A stretch of 51,513 nt of DNA from Oscillospiraceae bacterium (GCA_016293265.1 JAEDEN010000003.1:1-51513); one strand, 5' to 3'. Numbered from the stretch's first letter, positions 33,830 through 42,930 are shown. Program-made: numbers and translations. The notes: a model not told the origin generated them from the letters alone.

Positions 33830-35257
33830 TCACACTTCTCCGCTTTCCCCGTTTTCTCCGTAGTCCTTGTAATATCTGCTGTAGCTTTGGCCGTAATAGC
33901 CGCCGTAGCCCCCCAGAACGCCGCCGCTGACGCCGTTGAAGACGCAGCCGATCAAGGGAAGGCCACTGTCCGAGAGGAGCTGCACGCCCTCCAGGATCTG
34001 AGCCTTGGAGGCGTAATTCTGGCGGATGGTCATCAGTGCGCCATCGGCAACACAGGCGATCTCCGAGGCATCCGCCATCAGCGAGGAGGGCGGCGTATCC
34101 AGGATGATGTAATCGAATATCTCCCGGCAGGCTGCCAGGAAGGCCTTGTTCTCCTCCCGGGCCAGCATCTCCGCGGCGTTATCCAAAGAGCCGCCGGCGA
34201 AGGTTACATAGAGGTTGGGATTCTCCATTTGGTGCAGCGCCTTTTGGGCGGGAATATCTCCGTTGAGGAAGTCCACCAGGCCGCACTTGTTTTCCTTCCC
34301 CAGGCTCTTGGCGACGGAGGGGTTGCGCAGATCGCAGTCGATGAGCAGCGTCCGCTTCCCCTTCAAGGCAAGGGCCGTGGCCAGATTGATGGCCACTGTG
34401 GTCTTGCCCTCCCCGGGGGTGGCGCTGGAAACCAGAAGCACCTGCATATTCTGCTCCCGAAGCTCCTTCTCCACCCGGATACGCATGAGCCGAACCGACT
34501 CGGCAAACCCGAAGTGGCCGCTCTTCTCGCTCAGCAGCGGATAAGCCCCTTCCGGACGCTTGTGAAGCCCCTTGATGGCGGGAAGGACCCCCAGGCAGCG
34601 CAGGTTGGTCAAGCGCTTCAGTTCCTCTTCATTATGGACGGTGGAGCGGAGCATGGCCATCACCACCAAAACCATCAGCCAGACCGCCACGCCCAGCACC
34701 GCGCCCTTTTTCACCGCGCCGCCGTAGCTGCGGCTGTTAATGGGGGCCGTGGGAACGCCGCTTTCATCCAGCAGGTTCATGATGGTGGGGCCCACCACAA
34801 ACTCCGCCACGCTGGGATAATGCTCGATGACGGAGTTGAGCACGTCATAGGAAAGCTGCGGGTCGCCGGAGGTCACCGAGAGGGTGAAGATATTGGTGTT
34901 GTTCAGCACTTTGGCGGAAACGGCGGGCATGAAGCCGATGTCCAGATCCCGCATCACCATATCCTTCAGCGCACCGCTGGTCAGGATGTAGGGAAAGGTC
35001 TTGGCCATCTGCTCCGCAGTGGCGGTGTTGTAGCTGCGGACCTCCGACTGGAGGGGATTGGCCACATACACCGTGAAGGTGGCGCTGGCTTGATAGGAGG
35101 GCCGGTAGGCGCGGTACTCCCGCAGGCACAGCACCGCCGAGAATGTCACCACCAGGGCCACGCAAAGCCACACAAGGCGGCGGCCGACGCGCAGGAGGTC
35201 CCCCAGGAGGATGCCCAGGTCAATCCCTGCCATGTTTTTCTCTGTATGTTCACTCAT
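33830..35257 (-). CDS. BY-kinase (tyrosine autokinase), Wzz-CpsD type, copy 1
   Basis: The 475-aa protein has a Wzz chain-length domain between two helices (about residues 28-50 and 195-220), then a cytoplasmic kinase domain: Walker A SATPGEGKTTVA, Walker A' LLIDCDLRNP, Walker B ILDTPPSS. The C-terminal tail is Tyr-rich (GGYGGYYGQSYSRYYKDYG), the usual autophosphorylation cluster. It regulates polysaccharide chain length and export. The start overlaps the upstream BY-kinase by 8 nt. In-frame ATGs further upstream lie inside the neighbour. Confidence 0.9.
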   Translation of the reverse strand: MSEHTEKNMAGIDLGILLGDLLRVGRRLVWLCVALVVTFSAVLCLREYRAYRPSYQASATFTVYVANPLQSEVRSYNTATAEQMAKTFPYILTSGALKDMVMRDLDIGFMPAVSAKVLNNTNIFTLSVTSGDPQLSYDVLNSVIEHYPSVAEFVVGPTIMNLLDESGVPTAPINSRSYGGAVKKGAVLGVAVWLMVLVVMAMLRSTVHNEEELKRLTNLRCLGVLPAIKGLHKRPEGAYPLLSEKSGHFGFAESVRLMRIRVEKELREQNMQVLLVSSATPGEGKTTVAINLATALALKGKRTLLIDCDLRNPSVAKSLGKENKCGLVDFLNGDIPAQKALHQMENPNLYVTFAGGSLDNAAEMLAREENKAFLAACREIFDYIILDTPPSSLMADASEIACVADGALMTIRQNYASKAQILEGVQLLSDSGLPLIGCVFNGVSGGVLGGYGGYYGQSYSRYYKDYGENGESGEV

Positions 35258-36746
35258 GGTCTGTACGCTCCACTTTGCTGGTTTGGACACGGGCGGGCCG
35301 ATAGGTGCCGTATTTGCCGTAGCGGTCATAGTGTCCGTAACGGTCATAGCCGTAGCCCCGGCTGTAGCCGCTTTGATCGGAGAGGAAGGAGGAGTAGACG
35401 TTGTTCAAAACGCAGCCCAGCAGCTTGGCCTTCTCCATATGCAGCGTATCCAGGGCAGCATTGATCTCCTTGGCGGGGCAGGTGTTCTGCCGCACCACCA
35501 AAAGCGTGGCGTCCACCAGCTCCATCACGCATTCTGCATCCGGCGCCACCGACATGGGCGGGGTATCCACGATCACATAGTCATACTGGGCCGCGGCCTC
35601 GGTGATGAGCCTGTGCAGGCCCTCCGAACCCACGATCTCGGTGGAAGAGCGCATCCCCCGCTGCTCCAGCAGCCCATGGAGATACTTGTTCCGCCCGATC
35701 TGGACCGTGGACTCGCTGAGCTTGGCCTTTCCCCGGATTACGTCCGCCGTACCGCTGCCCCGCCAGGACTGCTCCAGGATCTTATGGCAGGCGGGCTTGC
35801 GCAAGTCGCAGTCCAGCAAAAGGACCTTCTTCTGCTTCTGAGCCAGGGCAATGGCCAGGTTCACGGCGATGGTGGACTTGCCCTCGTTTTCCAGGACACT
35901 GGTCACCATCAGCACCTTCCCCTCCTCCGGCATATGCTGCTCCACCCGGCGGCGGAGTTTGCGGACCGTTTCGGCAAAGGTGAAGGAGGTGGCGGGATTG
36001 GTGATGAGAATGCTGCTCTTTTGCCGCTTGAGGAGCATGGAGAGGTTCTTGATCTTCCGCTCATGGCGCAGCTCCCCCAAAAAGCGGCAGTCCAGCTTCC
36101 GCTCCGCCTCCTGCTTGCTCCGCACGGTATCCTTCATGTAGGACAGGGCGGCCAGCAGCGCGCACATGGCGGCGGCACAAAGCAGCGCCGCCTTTTTCAT
36201 CATGCTCCCGGAGTTACGGGGGTTGGAGGGGACAGTGGGAACCGTGGGGTTTTGCAGCACCTCCAAAACGGTGTCGCCCATCACCTGATGGGAGACAATA
36301 TGGTGGTTTTCGATGATGGCCCGGGTCATGAGGAAGGCCGTACGGGGATCGTGGGCCGTGACCTTCATGGTCAGGAGATTGGTCTCCGCCACGGCGGAGG
36401 CCTTGATGGTGCCGTCAAAGCTGGTCATCCCCAACTGCTCCATCACCACTCCCCGGAGGATGGAGCTGTTGAGAACCTCGGAAAAAACCGTAGCCAGGTT
36501 GGTGGCGGCGGAGAGATTCTGATAAACGGTGGCGGAACTTCCTCTGGAAGAGACCACGAAGGTGGTTGTGGTGGTATAATCCGGCCGGTAGGTCACGTCG
36601 CTGACCACATAGGCCCCCATGCTTACCAGGATGACCGCCGCCAGGATCACATACCAGCGCTTCGCCACATCCCGGAGCACCACAATGGGGTCTATATTCA
36701 GCAGCTGGATCTCCCCGGTCTGCTCTTCAAACTTCTCCTGTGCCAT
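35250..36746 (-). CDS. BY-kinase (tyrosine autokinase), Wzz-CpsD type, copy 2
   Basis: The 498-aa paralog has the same plan: N-terminal Wzz domain with two helices (about 32-54 and 190-210), Walker A in TSVLENEGKSTIAV, Walker A' LLLDCDLRKP, Walker B VIVDTPPMS, and a Tyr-rich tail (YSRGYGYDRYGHYDRYGKY). The ENEGKST version of the P-loop is common among Clostridia. Sequence outside the motifs is well diverged from copy 1, so the duplication is old. It is 4 nt from the Ig-like gene and overlaps copy 1. Confidence 0.9.
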   Translation of the reverse strand: MAQEKFEEQTGEIQLLNIDPIVVLRDVAKRWYVILAAVILVSMGAYVVSDVTYRPDYTTTTTFVVSSRGSSATVYQNLSAATNLATVFSEVLNSSILRGVVMEQLGMTSFDGTIKASAVAETNLLTMKVTAHDPRTAFLMTRAIIENHHIVSHQVMGDTVLEVLQNPTVPTVPSNPRNSGSMMKKAALLCAAAMCALLAALSYMKDTVRSKQEAERKLDCRFLGELRHERKIKNLSMLLKRQKSSILITNPATSFTFAETVRKLRRRVEQHMPEEGKVLMVTSVLENEGKSTIAVNLAIALAQKQKKVLLLDCDLRKPACHKILEQSWRGSGTADVIRGKAKLSESTVQIGRNKYLHGLLEQRGMRSSTEIVGSEGLHRLITEAAAQYDYVIVDTPPMSVAPDAECVMELVDATLLVVRQNTCPAKEINAALDTLHMEKAKLLGCVLNNVYSSFLSDQSGYSRGYGYDRYGHYDRYGKYGTYRPARVQTSKVERTDHE

Positions 36747-36750
36747 GCTC

Positions 36751-37596
36751 TTACTCCTCCACGACCACGAGCAGCCGTGTCATGCCAGTATAATTGCCCC
36801 GTTCCAGCGTATAGGTAACGCTGTACACCCCCGGCACGGAGGTATCCACGTCAGACTGGACGGAAAGGCTCACATCCTCCGGGATGCCGGAGGAAAGGTC
36901 CACCGCGGCGCTGCCCGCGCGCATGGAGACCAGGTAGTCCCTGGGGCGGAACTCCCCGCCCGTTTTCAGATACACCAGATAGCTGCTCAGCGTGGCCTGA
37001 TTGTCATAGGCCTCCGCGCTGCAGACCTCCACCGGAGCGGTGAGATAGGCGGTATCTCCCAGGCTGTTGGTCACCCGGAACTCCACCTCGTAGACGCCTC
37101 TTTCCGTCATGGACGCCTGGCCGCTGACCAGGGTCCCCTTCACCTGGCTGCTGAGGTCGCCGTCAATGGGGTCTGTCGCCCCCACAAGGGCAAAGACATC
37201 ATAGCTTCTTCCCTCCCGGAACAACAGCGGCGCGGAAAGGGTGAAGCGGGGACCCTGGTAATCGGTATAGCAAAGTGTCCGCTTCGCCTTGGCCACATTT
37301 CCCGCGCTGTCAAAGGCGGCAAGGGTGGCTGTGGCCTTATTCCCGTCAAAGATGGCGGAGACAGACTCCACCACCAGCGATGCCGTCACATCGCCGTCCC
37401 GGTCATCCGACGCCGTCACGCCCTGCACCAGTGCCTCTTCCCCCGCGTCCACGGAGACCTGCAGTTCCCCGGCAGGGATCATGATCTCCGGGGCGGCATG
37501 GTCCACCGCTACGGCGCAACAGATCCGATAGACGGCAAACGCCGCGCAGCAAAGCGCCGTCACCACCAAAAGGATCATTTTCCCTTTGTTTTTCAC
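36751..37596 (-). CDS. Membrane-anchored Ig-like (DUF5011/HYR-type) protein
   Basis: The 281-aa protein has one N-terminal helix (about residues 7-28) that acts as anchor or signal, then three beta-rich Ig-like domains with the pattern VTASDDRDGDVTASL, AFDSAGNVAKAKR and ATDPIDGDLSSQV, as in DUF5011/HYR domains. It probably projects from the membrane and binds glycan or another surface protein. No catalytic motif. It sits between cpsB and the BY-kinases with short gaps (15 and 4 nt), so a role in capsule assembly is likely. Confidence 0.75.
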   Translation of the reverse strand: MKNKGKMILLVVTALCCAAFAVYRICCAVAVDHAAPEIMIPAGELQVSVDAGEEALVQGVTASDDRDGDVTASLVVESVSAIFDGNKATATLAAFDSAGNVAKAKRTLCYTDYQGPRFTLSAPLLFREGRSYDVFALVGATDPIDGDLSSQVKGTLVSGQASMTERGVYEVEFRVTNSLGDTAYLTAPVEVCSAEAYDNQATLSSYLVYLKTGGEFRPRDYLVSMRAGSAAVDLSSGIPEDVSLSVQSDVDTSVPGVYSVTYTLERGNYTGMTRLLVVVEE

Positions 37597-37611
37597 GTTA
37601 CATTCTCCTTA

Positions 37612-38352
37612 TCAGAACCAATCCGGTTCCTGCGTCTTGATTTCCTGATCCATCAGAACACGGCGGGGGTTTTCCTCCAGCAGGCGGTGGGCCAGGGCGG
37701 GGGAATACTCCGACCGCAAAAGCCGCTCCACATCCTCCATCCAGGGCGTACGCATCACGGCGGAGTGGGCGTCACTGGCCACAAAGGAAGCGAAACCCCG
37801 CTCCACCATGGCGTGAGCCACCGTTTCCGCCCGGCGGCCAAAGCGGCCCAGCAGGCTCCCACGGTTGATCTGGAATAAGCAGCCCAGATCATGCCAGAGA
37901 TTCAGCAGCTCCGGCGCCCCCTGCACATAGGTATACCGTTCCGGGTGGGCTACCACGGGGCAAAGCCCCATGTCCGCCACCGCCTCCAAAATAGCGGTGG
38001 CGTTCCGCCCGTAATCGGAGAAGGGGAACTCGATGAGGGCATAGCGGGACCCCGCCAGGCCCATCAATTCCCCTCTGCGCAGCAATCCCGGAACCTCCGG
38101 TGTACCGAAGATCTCCATCCCGGCGGCCACCTTCAGTGGGATGCCCTCCTGCTGCAGCCGCTGCTGGAACAGCCCCGCGGCGGAACGCACCTCGTTTGCC
38201 CAAAGGCGCTCCTCCGGCAAGTTGCAATGAGGCGTGGCGACCAGGTATTCTACGCCGCTTTCCACGGCGATCCGGGCCATTTCGACGGATTCCTCCATCT
38301 CAAAGGCGCCGTCATCCACACCGGGCAGGATGTGGGCGTGGATGTCGATCAT
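37612..38352 (-). CDS. cpsB: CpsB/YwqE-type tyrosine phosphatase (PHP domain)
   Basis: The 246-aa manganese-dependent phosphatase starts with the PHP motif MIDIHAHILPGVDDGA, with ATPHCNLPEE, VVAHPERYTY and ASDAHS as later metal ligands. It removes phosphate from BY-kinase tails and so controls polysaccharide synthesis. Its ATG overlaps the pqqD-like stop (ATGA), which couples capsule regulation to the upstream peptide-processing-type genes. Length and motifs are typical. Confidence 0.93.
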   Translation of the reverse strand: MIDIHAHILPGVDDGAFEMEESVEMARIAVESGVEYLVATPHCNLPEERLWANEVRSAAGLFQQRLQQEGIPLKVAAGMEIFGTPEVPGLLRRGELMGLAGSRYALIEFPFSDYGRNATAILEAVADMGLCPVVAHPERYTYVQGAPELLNLWHDLGCLFQINRGSLLGRFGRRAETVAHAMVERGFASFVASDAHSAVMRTPWMEDVERLLRSEYSPALAHRLLEENPRRVLMDQEIKTQEPDWF

Positions 38353-38615
38353 TCCTCCAGCGCGCCGATGTCACGCATCTGCTTCAAGAATTCCAGCAGA
38401 TCCGTCCGGGCCGTCTCCCGGGAGACCTCATACTCCCCCAGAATGCATTCCAGCAGGCTCTCTTCGGTCTGCTCTTCTTCCAAGGCCCGGAAGATGAATG
38501 TCCCAATGCCGTTCATGGTAATCAGGCCGTTGAATTTGGCCGCCGCGGCGCCCACAGGCACCAAAATACACTCTCCCGCGATCTCCCGCAGGATAAAATC
38601 CTTTGAAGCTTTCAT
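38349..38615 (-). CDS. PqqD-like peptide-binding (RRE) protein
   Basis: The 88-aa protein matches PqqD-family RiPP recognition elements: strands with ECILVPVG, then AAAAKFNGLITMNGIGTFIF (the 'n.tg..i..' pattern) and a C-terminal winged-helix-like stretch (SLLECILGEYEVSRETARTD). Such proteins hold the leader of a precursor peptide for a radical SAM or other enzyme. It overlaps both neighbours by 4 nt (S26-like peptidase upstream, cpsB downstream). No maturase is directly adjacent; the nearest SPASM enzyme is 6 kb away at 44790. Confidence 0.82.
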   Translation of the reverse strand: MKASKDFILREIAGECILVPVGAAAAKFNGLITMNGIGTFIFRALEEEQTEESLLECILGEYEVSRETARTDLLEFLKQMRDIGALEE

Positions 38616-39088
38616 TTCCGCTTCCTCCCAAGTACATTCCGGGCTCCGCCGTACATCCGCTGCAAGCAGGGGCGCAGCCAGATGACACGGACCCAGACTT
38701 TTTCAAAAAACTCCCACCAGAAGCTGCCGGGCCCCTGTTCCTTCCCTTTCCGGATGGCGCGGCACACCACTGCAAAGATCTGCTCTTCCCGGATGCCCCG
38801 CTCCACCGCCGTCTGCGCGTCACCCACCATTGTGTAGCGGCCGTTTTGCTCCACGGCACAGATGCGGTGCAGGACATAGGCCCCGCTGTCCCTTTGATAG
38901 AGGGCGATATCTCCCACTCCCAAGGGTCTTTTCACGGCGGTAAGGAACACCGTATCCCGGCCATGGACCAGGAAAGGGGCCATGCTGTTGCCGCTGATGC
39001 GCAGGGGCAGCATTTCCACGGTCTTCAAAAGCTCCCGGTAGCTCTCCAGCAGCTCCGCCGTGTCAACGGTCTTCACCTGTTCTTCCAT
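38612..39088 (-). CDS. SipW-type signal peptidase-like protein (S26 family)
   Basis: The 158-aa protein has the S26 nucleophile box ISGNSMAPFLVHG (about residues 32-44) and YVLHRICAVEQNG (about 70-82), where a His replaces the usual Lys of bacterial signal peptidase I, as in SipW/ER-type enzymes; MVGDAQ follows. There is no clear N-terminal membrane helix; one hydrophobic stretch lies near the C terminus (about 120-135). It could process exported proteins or a leader peptide. The start shares its A with the ABC gene stop (TGATG), a tight coupling. Confidence 0.8.
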   Translation of the reverse strand: MEEQVKTVDTAELLESYRELLKTVEMLPLRISGNSMAPFLVHGRDTVFLTAVKRPLGVGDIALYQRDSGAYVLHRICAVEQNGRYTMVGDAQTAVERGIREEQIFAVVCRAIRKGKEQGPGSFWWEFFEKVWVRVIWLRPCLQRMYGGARNVLGRKRK

Positions 39089-40818
39089 CAAACCGCCTCC
39101 CGGGTCTCTTCCCAGACGCGGCCCTCCTGGACACGGTACTGCCGCGTGCAAAAGCGCAGCGTGCCGGGGCGGTGGGTCACCAGGATGCAGGTGCGGACCA
39201 GGCCGCTCTCCATCAGGTTTTGCAGCATCTGTTCCTCCGTGCCCTCGTCCAGGGCGGAGGTGGCCTCATCCAGAAGCAGGATCGGCGCGCCGCACAGAAG
39301 GGCCCGGGCCACCGCCAGGCGCTGGGCCTGTCCTTCGGAAAGGCCCTTGCCCCGGCCGCCCACCGTGTAATCCAGTCCGCCGGGCAGCTCCTTTACAAAA
39401 TCCCAGGCGCATACGATGCGCAGGACGTGCTCCAGCTCCCCATCCGTGGCCTCCGGCCTTGTCATCCGCAAATTCTCACGGATGGTACCGGTGAACATAC
39501 TGTTGCCCTGGGGCACATAGCCAAAGGCGCTGCGGGTGGCAGCGGAAAGAGGATAACGCTCTTCGCCGCAGAAGAGCGCCGCCTCCCCCTTCTGGGGGCG
39601 GACAAGGCCCAGCAGCATCCGCAGCATAGTGGTCTTGCCCTCGCCGGAAGGCCCCGTCAGGGCCACAAGGTCTCCGCTGCCGGCGGTAAAGTCCACATCC
39701 CGCAGCACTTCCTCCCCGTTCTGGTAGGCAAAACCCACTCCCCTCATGGAAATGGTCAGCTGCTCCTCCCGGCGGAAATCCCGGGTGTGCTCCAGCTCCT
39801 CCGCAGGGAGCTGGACGACATCCATAATGCGTCCGGCGGAGGTGGAAATGGACACCGCCGAGGAAACCAGGCCGATCAGGGCGGAAAAAGCGCTGCTCAG
39901 CGTGGAAGAGAGCTGTAAAAACATGGTCATGGAACCGTAGCTGATGGCTCCGGTCCACAGCCGGTATACGCCCCAGCCAAAGCAGCCGGCGGAGACCAGC
40001 ATGCCCACCAGGGACATGAACGCCGTGGTCCGCACGGAAAACCGGTTATACGTCAGGTACTCGTCCCGGTATTTCTGCTGCAGGGCGGTCATTTTCTCAT
40101 AAAAAATATCGGTGATATCGAAGGCCTTCACGCTGGTCAGGTTGGCCAGGGAGTCCTCATAGAAGGACATGGTATCGCTGGAGATGGCCTTCATCTCCCG
40201 GTTATAGCGCCGCATCTTGCCCAGCAGGATGCGGGAACAGCCCGCAGACACGGGAATCCCCAGCAGGGCGATCACCGCCATAGTGGGGTCAAAATACAGC
40301 ATGATGGCAAGGGCACCCACGAATTGGACGCCGCTGGAGATCAGGCTGGGGATAAAACTGTTGACGCCGCTGGAAACCGCGCCCACGTCGCTGGTAAGGC
40401 GGTTCAGCAGATCGCCGCTGCGGTATCGGTCCAGGGACTCCCAGTCCGTGGCCAGGATGCGGGCGAACACCTCCGCCTGGATCTCGTTTTGCACACGGAT
40501 ATTGACGGCGGCGCCGATGCGGCTTGCCATACTCTTCATCAGAATATTCCCAAGCATCATCCCTGCCATGACGGCCGCCGCCGTGGCGATGGTGCCGGTC
40601 TTGTAGCCAGTGACGGCATCAATAAGGTATTTGGAGGCAACACTGGTGCCAAGGCCCATCAGGATGCCCAGCACTCCCAGCAAAATGTGGACGGCCACGA
40701 TGGACCGGTAGCGCCGGATATATCCCCAGACCCAGCGGGCCTCCCGGGCAAATTCCTCCAAGGCGCCTTCTTCGATTTTCCGTTTCACCTTTTGGAGAAA
40801 TTCCATACCCAACCACAT
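39088..40818 (-). CDS. ABC exporter, fused permease and ATPase
   Basis: The 576-aa half-transporter has about six membrane helices (residues about 40-330) and a C-terminal ATPase: Walker A LTGPSGEGKTTML, signature LSEGQAQRLAVARALLCG, Walker B ILLLDEATSALDEG, and an H-loop in LVTHRP. It resembles lipid or peptide exporters (MsbA/LmrA class). No C39 peptidase domain. The start at 40818 (MWLGMEF) is chosen because the transcription start predicted from the promoter at 40920-40948 lies near 40913, and a hairpin occupies 40856-40898; an ATG at 40911 would leave no leader. Confidence 0.9.
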   Translation of the reverse strand: MWLGMEFLQKVKRKIEEGALEEFAREARWVWGYIRRYRSIVAVHILLGVLGILMGLGTSVASKYLIDAVTGYKTGTIATAAAVMAGMMLGNILMKSMASRIGAAVNIRVQNEIQAEVFARILATDWESLDRYRSGDLLNRLTSDVGAVSSGVNSFIPSLISSGVQFVGALAIMLYFDPTMAVIALLGIPVSAGCSRILLGKMRRYNREMKAISSDTMSFYEDSLANLTSVKAFDITDIFYEKMTALQQKYRDEYLTYNRFSVRTTAFMSLVGMLVSAGCFGWGVYRLWTGAISYGSMTMFLQLSSTLSSAFSALIGLVSSAVSISTSAGRIMDVVQLPAEELEHTRDFRREEQLTISMRGVGFAYQNGEEVLRDVDFTAGSGDLVALTGPSGEGKTTMLRMLLGLVRPQKGEAALFCGEERYPLSAATRSAFGYVPQGNSMFTGTIRENLRMTRPEATDGELEHVLRIVCAWDFVKELPGGLDYTVGGRGKGLSEGQAQRLAVARALLCGAPILLLDEATSALDEGTEEQMLQNLMESGLVRTCILVTHRPGTLRFCTRQYRVQEGRVWEETREAV

Positions 40819-40855
40819 TCCGTTCTTTTTCCTGTTTGCCGTCCCTTTGCGCACC

Positions 40856-40898
40856 AAAACAGCCGCGAAGGGGGCAAACACCCCGTCCGCCGCTGTTT
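40856..40898 (-). promoter_or_regulatory. Leader hairpin of the exporter/capsule operon
   Basis: The minus-strand RNA can fold aaacagc..gcg..gggg with cccc..cgc..gctgttt into a long imperfect hairpin followed by TGTTTT. It lies in the 5' leader of the operon and looks like a weak terminator or a target for an antiterminator of the NusG/LoaP kind used by polysaccharide operons. No loaP gene is in the window. Confidence 0.5.
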
Positions 40899-40919
40899 CT
40901 TTGCTGCTCATGCATGGTT

Positions 40920-40948
40920 ATGTTAGCACAGGAGTCCATCTTTGTCAA
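40920..40948 (-). promoter_or_regulatory. Promoter of the exporter/PqqD/capsule operon
   Basis: Minus strand TTGACA, 17-nt spacer, TAACAT. It drives the eight-gene operon ending with CapD/PglF. Confidence 0.65.
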
Positions 40949-41058
40949 TTTTTCCAGAGCTTTTCCTGGATTTTTCTCAGTTTTTTAATTATTCGGCGCA
41001 TTTTTTCAGGGCTTCACGGCAAAGTGCCAAATAGGCCCGGGTCTTTTCCCGGCATTTT

Positions 41059-41095
41059 AAAAGGCTCCTGCTCCCATTTGGGGGCAGGAGCCTTT
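41059..41095 (-). terminator. Terminator of the SLH protein gene
   Basis: The stem aaaggctcctgc / gcaggagccttt, extended by a short inner helix, with T residues on the minus strand. Confidence 0.8.
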
Positions 41096-41152
41096 CATCG
41101 TCACGGACGAATCAGAAGCACATCTGCGCTCGCGGTAAGAAAAGCGTCTTTC

Positions 41153-42847
41153 TTACTGCACCACTTCGCCGGGGTTCTTGGCGGAGTTGGCATCGGACCA
41201 GGTCTTTTCGAAGGCAACCCAATCGCGGACGGGCAGCTCCTTGGCCCAGGTTTCCTTGCCGGTGGTCTGATCCACGGTGTACTCGTGAGAGTTGGTGGCC
41301 TCCTGGACGGCGGCATAGTACCACTTGGAGGTATCCAAGTTGTCGGGCCAGGTGATCATCTGGCTGACGGGCAGCAGGCCCTCGTTGCAGGGGCTGCGGC
41401 GCAGGGTGTTGTTAACGATGGTCATGGCCTCGGCGCGGCTGATGGGATTCTGGGGACGGTAGGTCCCATCAGGATAGCCGCTGATGATGCCCAGCAGGTA
41501 TGCCAGGTTGACGTTCTCTCTGGCCCAGTGGCCGGCGATATCAGAGAAAGCGTCCGTGGTGGTGTCATAATCCTCGGAAACCACGAAGAAGCGGGCGGCC
41601 ATGGTGGCAAACTCAGCGCGGGTGATGTTGTCATCGGGATGGAAGCCGCCGTCGGGCATACCGTTGATGACACCCAGGTTGGTCAGGGTGGAAACGGCGT
41701 TGTTGTACCAGGCGGTGGAGGCAACGTCATCATAGCTGTTGGTGGTCTTCCAATAGGTGCTGCGGGTCTCGTCGTTCAGCATACGGAAGAAGATGGTGGC
41801 CACCTCGGCGCGGGTGATGTTGCCGGCAGGCTGCACGCCGCCCTCGGGATAGCCGATGATGTAGGCGAAGTGATCCTCGTTGTTCAGGTAGGGGCTCTCG
41901 GTACTCTCACTGGTGCGCTTGAGCAGAACCTTCACCTGGTTGGACTTCCAGCCGGTGATCTCCTGGCCGTCGCCAAATTTCAGCGTGGTGACATAGCCGC
42001 AGTCCTCGTAGCCCAGCAGGATGTCGATGGAGTCGGCGGCAGACTCGCCGATGTAGGCGAACTCACCTTCGATTGTACCGTCGGCAATGACGGTCTTCCA
42101 GGTGCTCCGGTTCGTGGTAACGGTTTCGGCAACCCCATCCTTCACATCCATATCGGCCAGGGTCAGCTTAATCTCGTGCATCCAGTCGGACACCTCGAAC
42201 TTGCCGTACATCAGGGGCATGGTCTTCAGCTCCTCGCGGGTGAAGGCAGATTTGACCTCCTCGTAGCCGTAGGCGGCGTCCTGAGCGGCATAGACGATCA
42301 GCTCGGCGGGGATAACGAAGCCGTTCTTCTGGGACTCCGCCCACGCCTTATCCGCGGTGATCTCATAGGTGAAGACCTTGGTGGCGGCATCGTAGCCCTT
42401 CAACACATAGGTGTAGGGGCTCTTGGTGTCGTCCGCATACTTGGCAGCAGGCTTGAGGAAGGTGCTGGTGAAGGTCATGGTGATGGTGTCCTTGTCGGTA
42501 TCGAACTCCAGCAGCTCCATATCCATGTTGACATGGATATCAAAGCTGGCCTTCATCAGGTTGCCCTGCCGGGCCTGCAGATAGGTGGCCATCACATCGG
42601 TCATCTGCAGTGTGGCGGCATAAGTGATATTCACCTGGTCGCCTCTGGTGCGGTAGTTGTGCTCCACAGCATCCAGTTCCTTCGCCGCGGCCTCGCCGTA
42701 GCTGTAGGTCTGGGTGATATCAACGGTGGCCAGGCTGTTTTTGGCCTCGTCCATCGTTGCCGCATACGCCGGGATACTGAGGGTGGCTGCCAGAAACACC
42801 ACAGTCAGCCCCAGAGCAAGCAGACGCTTCCATATTGCTCTTCTCAT
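41153..42847 (-). CDS. Secreted protein with three SLH repeats, unknown N-terminal domain
   Basis: The 564-aa protein has a signal peptide (residues about 1-29, ending AYA). The N-terminal half is a beta-rich region with no family I recognise. Three SLH repeats cover about residues 330-500 (SYDDVASTAWYNNAVSTL, FSDIAGHWARENVNLAYL, and the earlier YIIGYPEGGVQPAGNITRAE), each with the ITRAE/SRAE motif. A further 50-residue tail follows. It is anchored to cell-wall polymer and probably part of the surface layer. The start at 42847 has AAGGGGGAA upstream; an earlier in-frame ATG lies within the leader. Confidence 0.85.
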   Translation of the reverse strand: MRRAIWKRLLALGLTVVFLAATLSIPAYAATMDEAKNSLATVDITQTYSYGEAAAKELDAVEHNYRTRGDQVNITYAATLQMTDVMATYLQARQGNLMKASFDIHVNMDMELLEFDTDKDTITMTFTSTFLKPAAKYADDTKSPYTYVLKGYDAATKVFTYEITADKAWAESQKNGFVIPAELIVYAAQDAAYGYEEVKSAFTREELKTMPLMYGKFEVSDWMHEIKLTLADMDVKDGVAETVTTNRSTWKTVIADGTIEGEFAYIGESAADSIDILLGYEDCGYVTTLKFGDGQEITGWKSNQVKVLLKRTSESTESPYLNNEDHFAYIIGYPEGGVQPAGNITRAEVATIFFRMLNDETRSTYWKTTNSYDDVASTAWYNNAVSTLTNLGVINGMPDGGFHPDDNITRAEFATMAARFFVVSEDYDTTTDAFSDIAGHWARENVNLAYLLGIISGYPDGTYRPQNPISRAEAMTIVNNTLRRSPCNEGLLPVSQMITWPDNLDTSKWYYAAVQEATNSHEYTVDQTTGKETWAKELPVRDWVAFEKTWSDANSAKNPGEVVQ

Positions 42848-42930
42848 GTTGTGTTCCCCCTTCGGATATTGAGCCCTTCCGGGCATTTTCACATGACCGT
42901 ACCGGCATGCATCAATAATTGTACTTTGTA

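Noticed and set aside
40818..40911. Upstream start (40911) for the ABC exporter
   Set aside because: The promoter places the RNA start at about 40913, there is no SD, and the added residues overlap a leader hairpin.
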